Notes under the pieces: model-generated
The model's input: the letters and a program-made list of their open reading frames with translations, nothing else
Told to the model about the DNA's origin: nothing
Database searches by the model: none
Made by a program: the position numbers and the translations under genes
NCBI GenBank assembly: GCA_013698385.1
Contig: JACCVB010000173.1
Coordinates: 1 to 12,716, forward strand
Direction of reading: 5' to 3'
DNA length: 12,716 bases
Origin: Chloroflexota bacterium
Lineage (GTDB): Bacteria > Chloroflexota > Limnocylindria > Limnocylindrales > CSP1-4
Part shown: positions 12,009 to 12,716 of the stretch, in pieces
Numbering within the stretch: the first letter of the stretch is position 1
Layout of the letters: every line of letters starts with the position of its first letter

Positions 12009-12716
12009 ATGACCGACGATCGCGATCGATGGGCGCTCATCCTGGGCGGCTCGTCGGGCATGGGCGAGGCGACCGCCCTCGCCCTGGCGGCCGCGGGCTA
12101 CCACATCTGCGGCTTCCATCTCGACTTCCGGGCCGCCCTGGCCCACGTCGAGGAGGTCAAGGCCGCGATCACGGCGCTCGGCGTCGAGGCGCTCTACATC
12201 AACATGAACGCGGCCGACGACGAGAAGCGCGGCGCGGCGCTGGCGACCCTGCGCGAGCGGTTCGAGCGCTCGACGGCGGAGGGCCGCCACCCGTATGTCC
12301 GGGTCGTCATGCATTCCCTCGCGTTCGGGTCGCTCGTGCCCTACCTCAGCGACGATCCCAAGGGCGCGGTGGACCGCAAGAAGATGGAGATGACCCAGGA
12401 CGTCATGGCCAACTGCCTCGTCTACTGGGTCCAGGACCTGTATCGCGGCGGCTTCCTGGAGCAGGGCTCGAAGATCTACGCGATGACCTCCGAGGGCTCG
12501 TCGAGGGTCGTCCCCTCGTATGGCGTCGTTTCGTCCGCAAAGGCCGCCCTGGAGTCGCATATCCGGCAGCTGGCCATGGAACTCGCCCAGACCGGCAAGG
12601 GCATCACCGCCAACACGATCCGGGCCGGGGAGACGATGACGCCCGCCCTGATGAAGATCCCCGAGCACGACATGATCATCGCGTCTGCCACGAAGCGGAA
12701 CCCGACTGGCCGGATG
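12009..12716 (+). CDS. short-chain dehydrogenase, enoyl-ACP reductase (FabL/FabI)-like, partial
   Basis: The frame is open for 236 codons and runs off the right edge. It is a Rossmann-fold NAD(P)H oxidoreductase with the cofactor loop GGSSGMG (13-19). The catalytic pair is Y171 and K178 spaced Y-x6-K (YGVVSSAK), as in enoyl-ACP reductases, not the Y-x3-K of ordinary SDRs. MHSLAFGSLVPY (101-112) resembles the HSIAFA segment of FabI, and the end, KRNPTGRM (229-236), resembles the NTPAGRM segment of FabL. The likely role is reduction of a trans-2-enoyl thioester, perhaps the last step of fatty-acid elongation. Start: ATG with GGAG 8 bases upstream. About 20-40 residues of C-terminus are probably missing. 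A related SDR with a different substrate is possible; no other fab gene is in the window. Confidence 0.85.
   Translation, partial: MTDDRDRWALILGGSSGMGEATALALAAAGYHICGFHLDFRAALAHVEEVKAAITALGVEALYINMNAADDEKRGAALATLRERFERSTAEGRHPYVRVVMHSLAFGSLVPYLSDDPKGAVDRKKMEMTQDVMANCLVYWVQDLYRGGFLEQGSKIYAMTSEGSSRVVPSYGVVSSAKAALESHIRQLAMELAQTGKGITANTIRAGETMTPALMKIPEHDMIIASATKRNPTGRM

Overview
The window is a compact, high-G+C bacterial chromosome segment. Coding strands have strongly G/C-biased third codon positions, intergenic gaps are mostly under 120 bases, and TTG start codons occur. I see no rRNA, insertion sequence, integrase, CRISPR array or phage gene. The mix (cyanophycin synthetase, a mycothiol-amidase-like PIG-L deacetylase, a CapA protein with a Pro/Thr-rich linker, a stand-alone HisA-like gene, a CaiB/BaiF CoA-transferase) suggests a free-living high-G+C bacterium. 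Chloroflexota is my best guess and an actinobacterium-like lineage the alternative. This assignment is an impression from gene content, with no marker gene behind it.

Layout. (1) Bases 1-243: the possible 3' end of an unrecognised plus-strand gene (stop at 66-68), then about 175 bases with small inverted repeats and no gene. (2) Bases 244-4942, minus strand, read right to left: L-threonine aldolase, DUF885 zinc metallopeptidase, HisA-like TIM barrel, lipoprotein cyclophilin, cytosolic cyclophilin. Gaps are 14, 3, -4 and 21 bases, so this is very likely one operon. (3) Bases 4943-5020: a 78-base divergent promoter region. (4) Bases 5021-7741, plus strand: a full three-domain cyanophycin synthetase. 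(5) Bases 7714-7885: an insulated tRNA-Asp(GUC) unit with its own promoter, encoded CCA and a strong intrinsic terminator. (6) Bases 7936-9591, plus: membrane-anchored CapA-family protein. (7) Bases 9623-10549, minus: PIG-L deacetylase, convergent with capA. (8) Bases 10636-11898, plus: class III CoA-transferase, divergent from the PIG-L gene. (9) Bases 12009-12716, plus, running off the edge: an enoyl-ACP-reductase-like (FabL/FabI type) SDR.

How the genes may work together. The minus-strand operon mixes amino-acid metabolism (threonine/glycine, peptide breakdown, a histidine-pathway fold) with two proline isomerases, one cytosolic and one lipid-anchored. CphA would store nitrogen as Arg/Asp polymer. 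The CoA-transferase and the SDR both point to acyl-thioester metabolism but have separate upstream regions. No obvious new multi-gene system is visible. The points most worth a second look are the altered active-site loops of the HisA-like protein and its in-frame position after the DUF885 stop, the duplicated cyclophilins, the shared -10 element between the aldolase and cphA, and the unassigned N-terminal half of the CapA protein.
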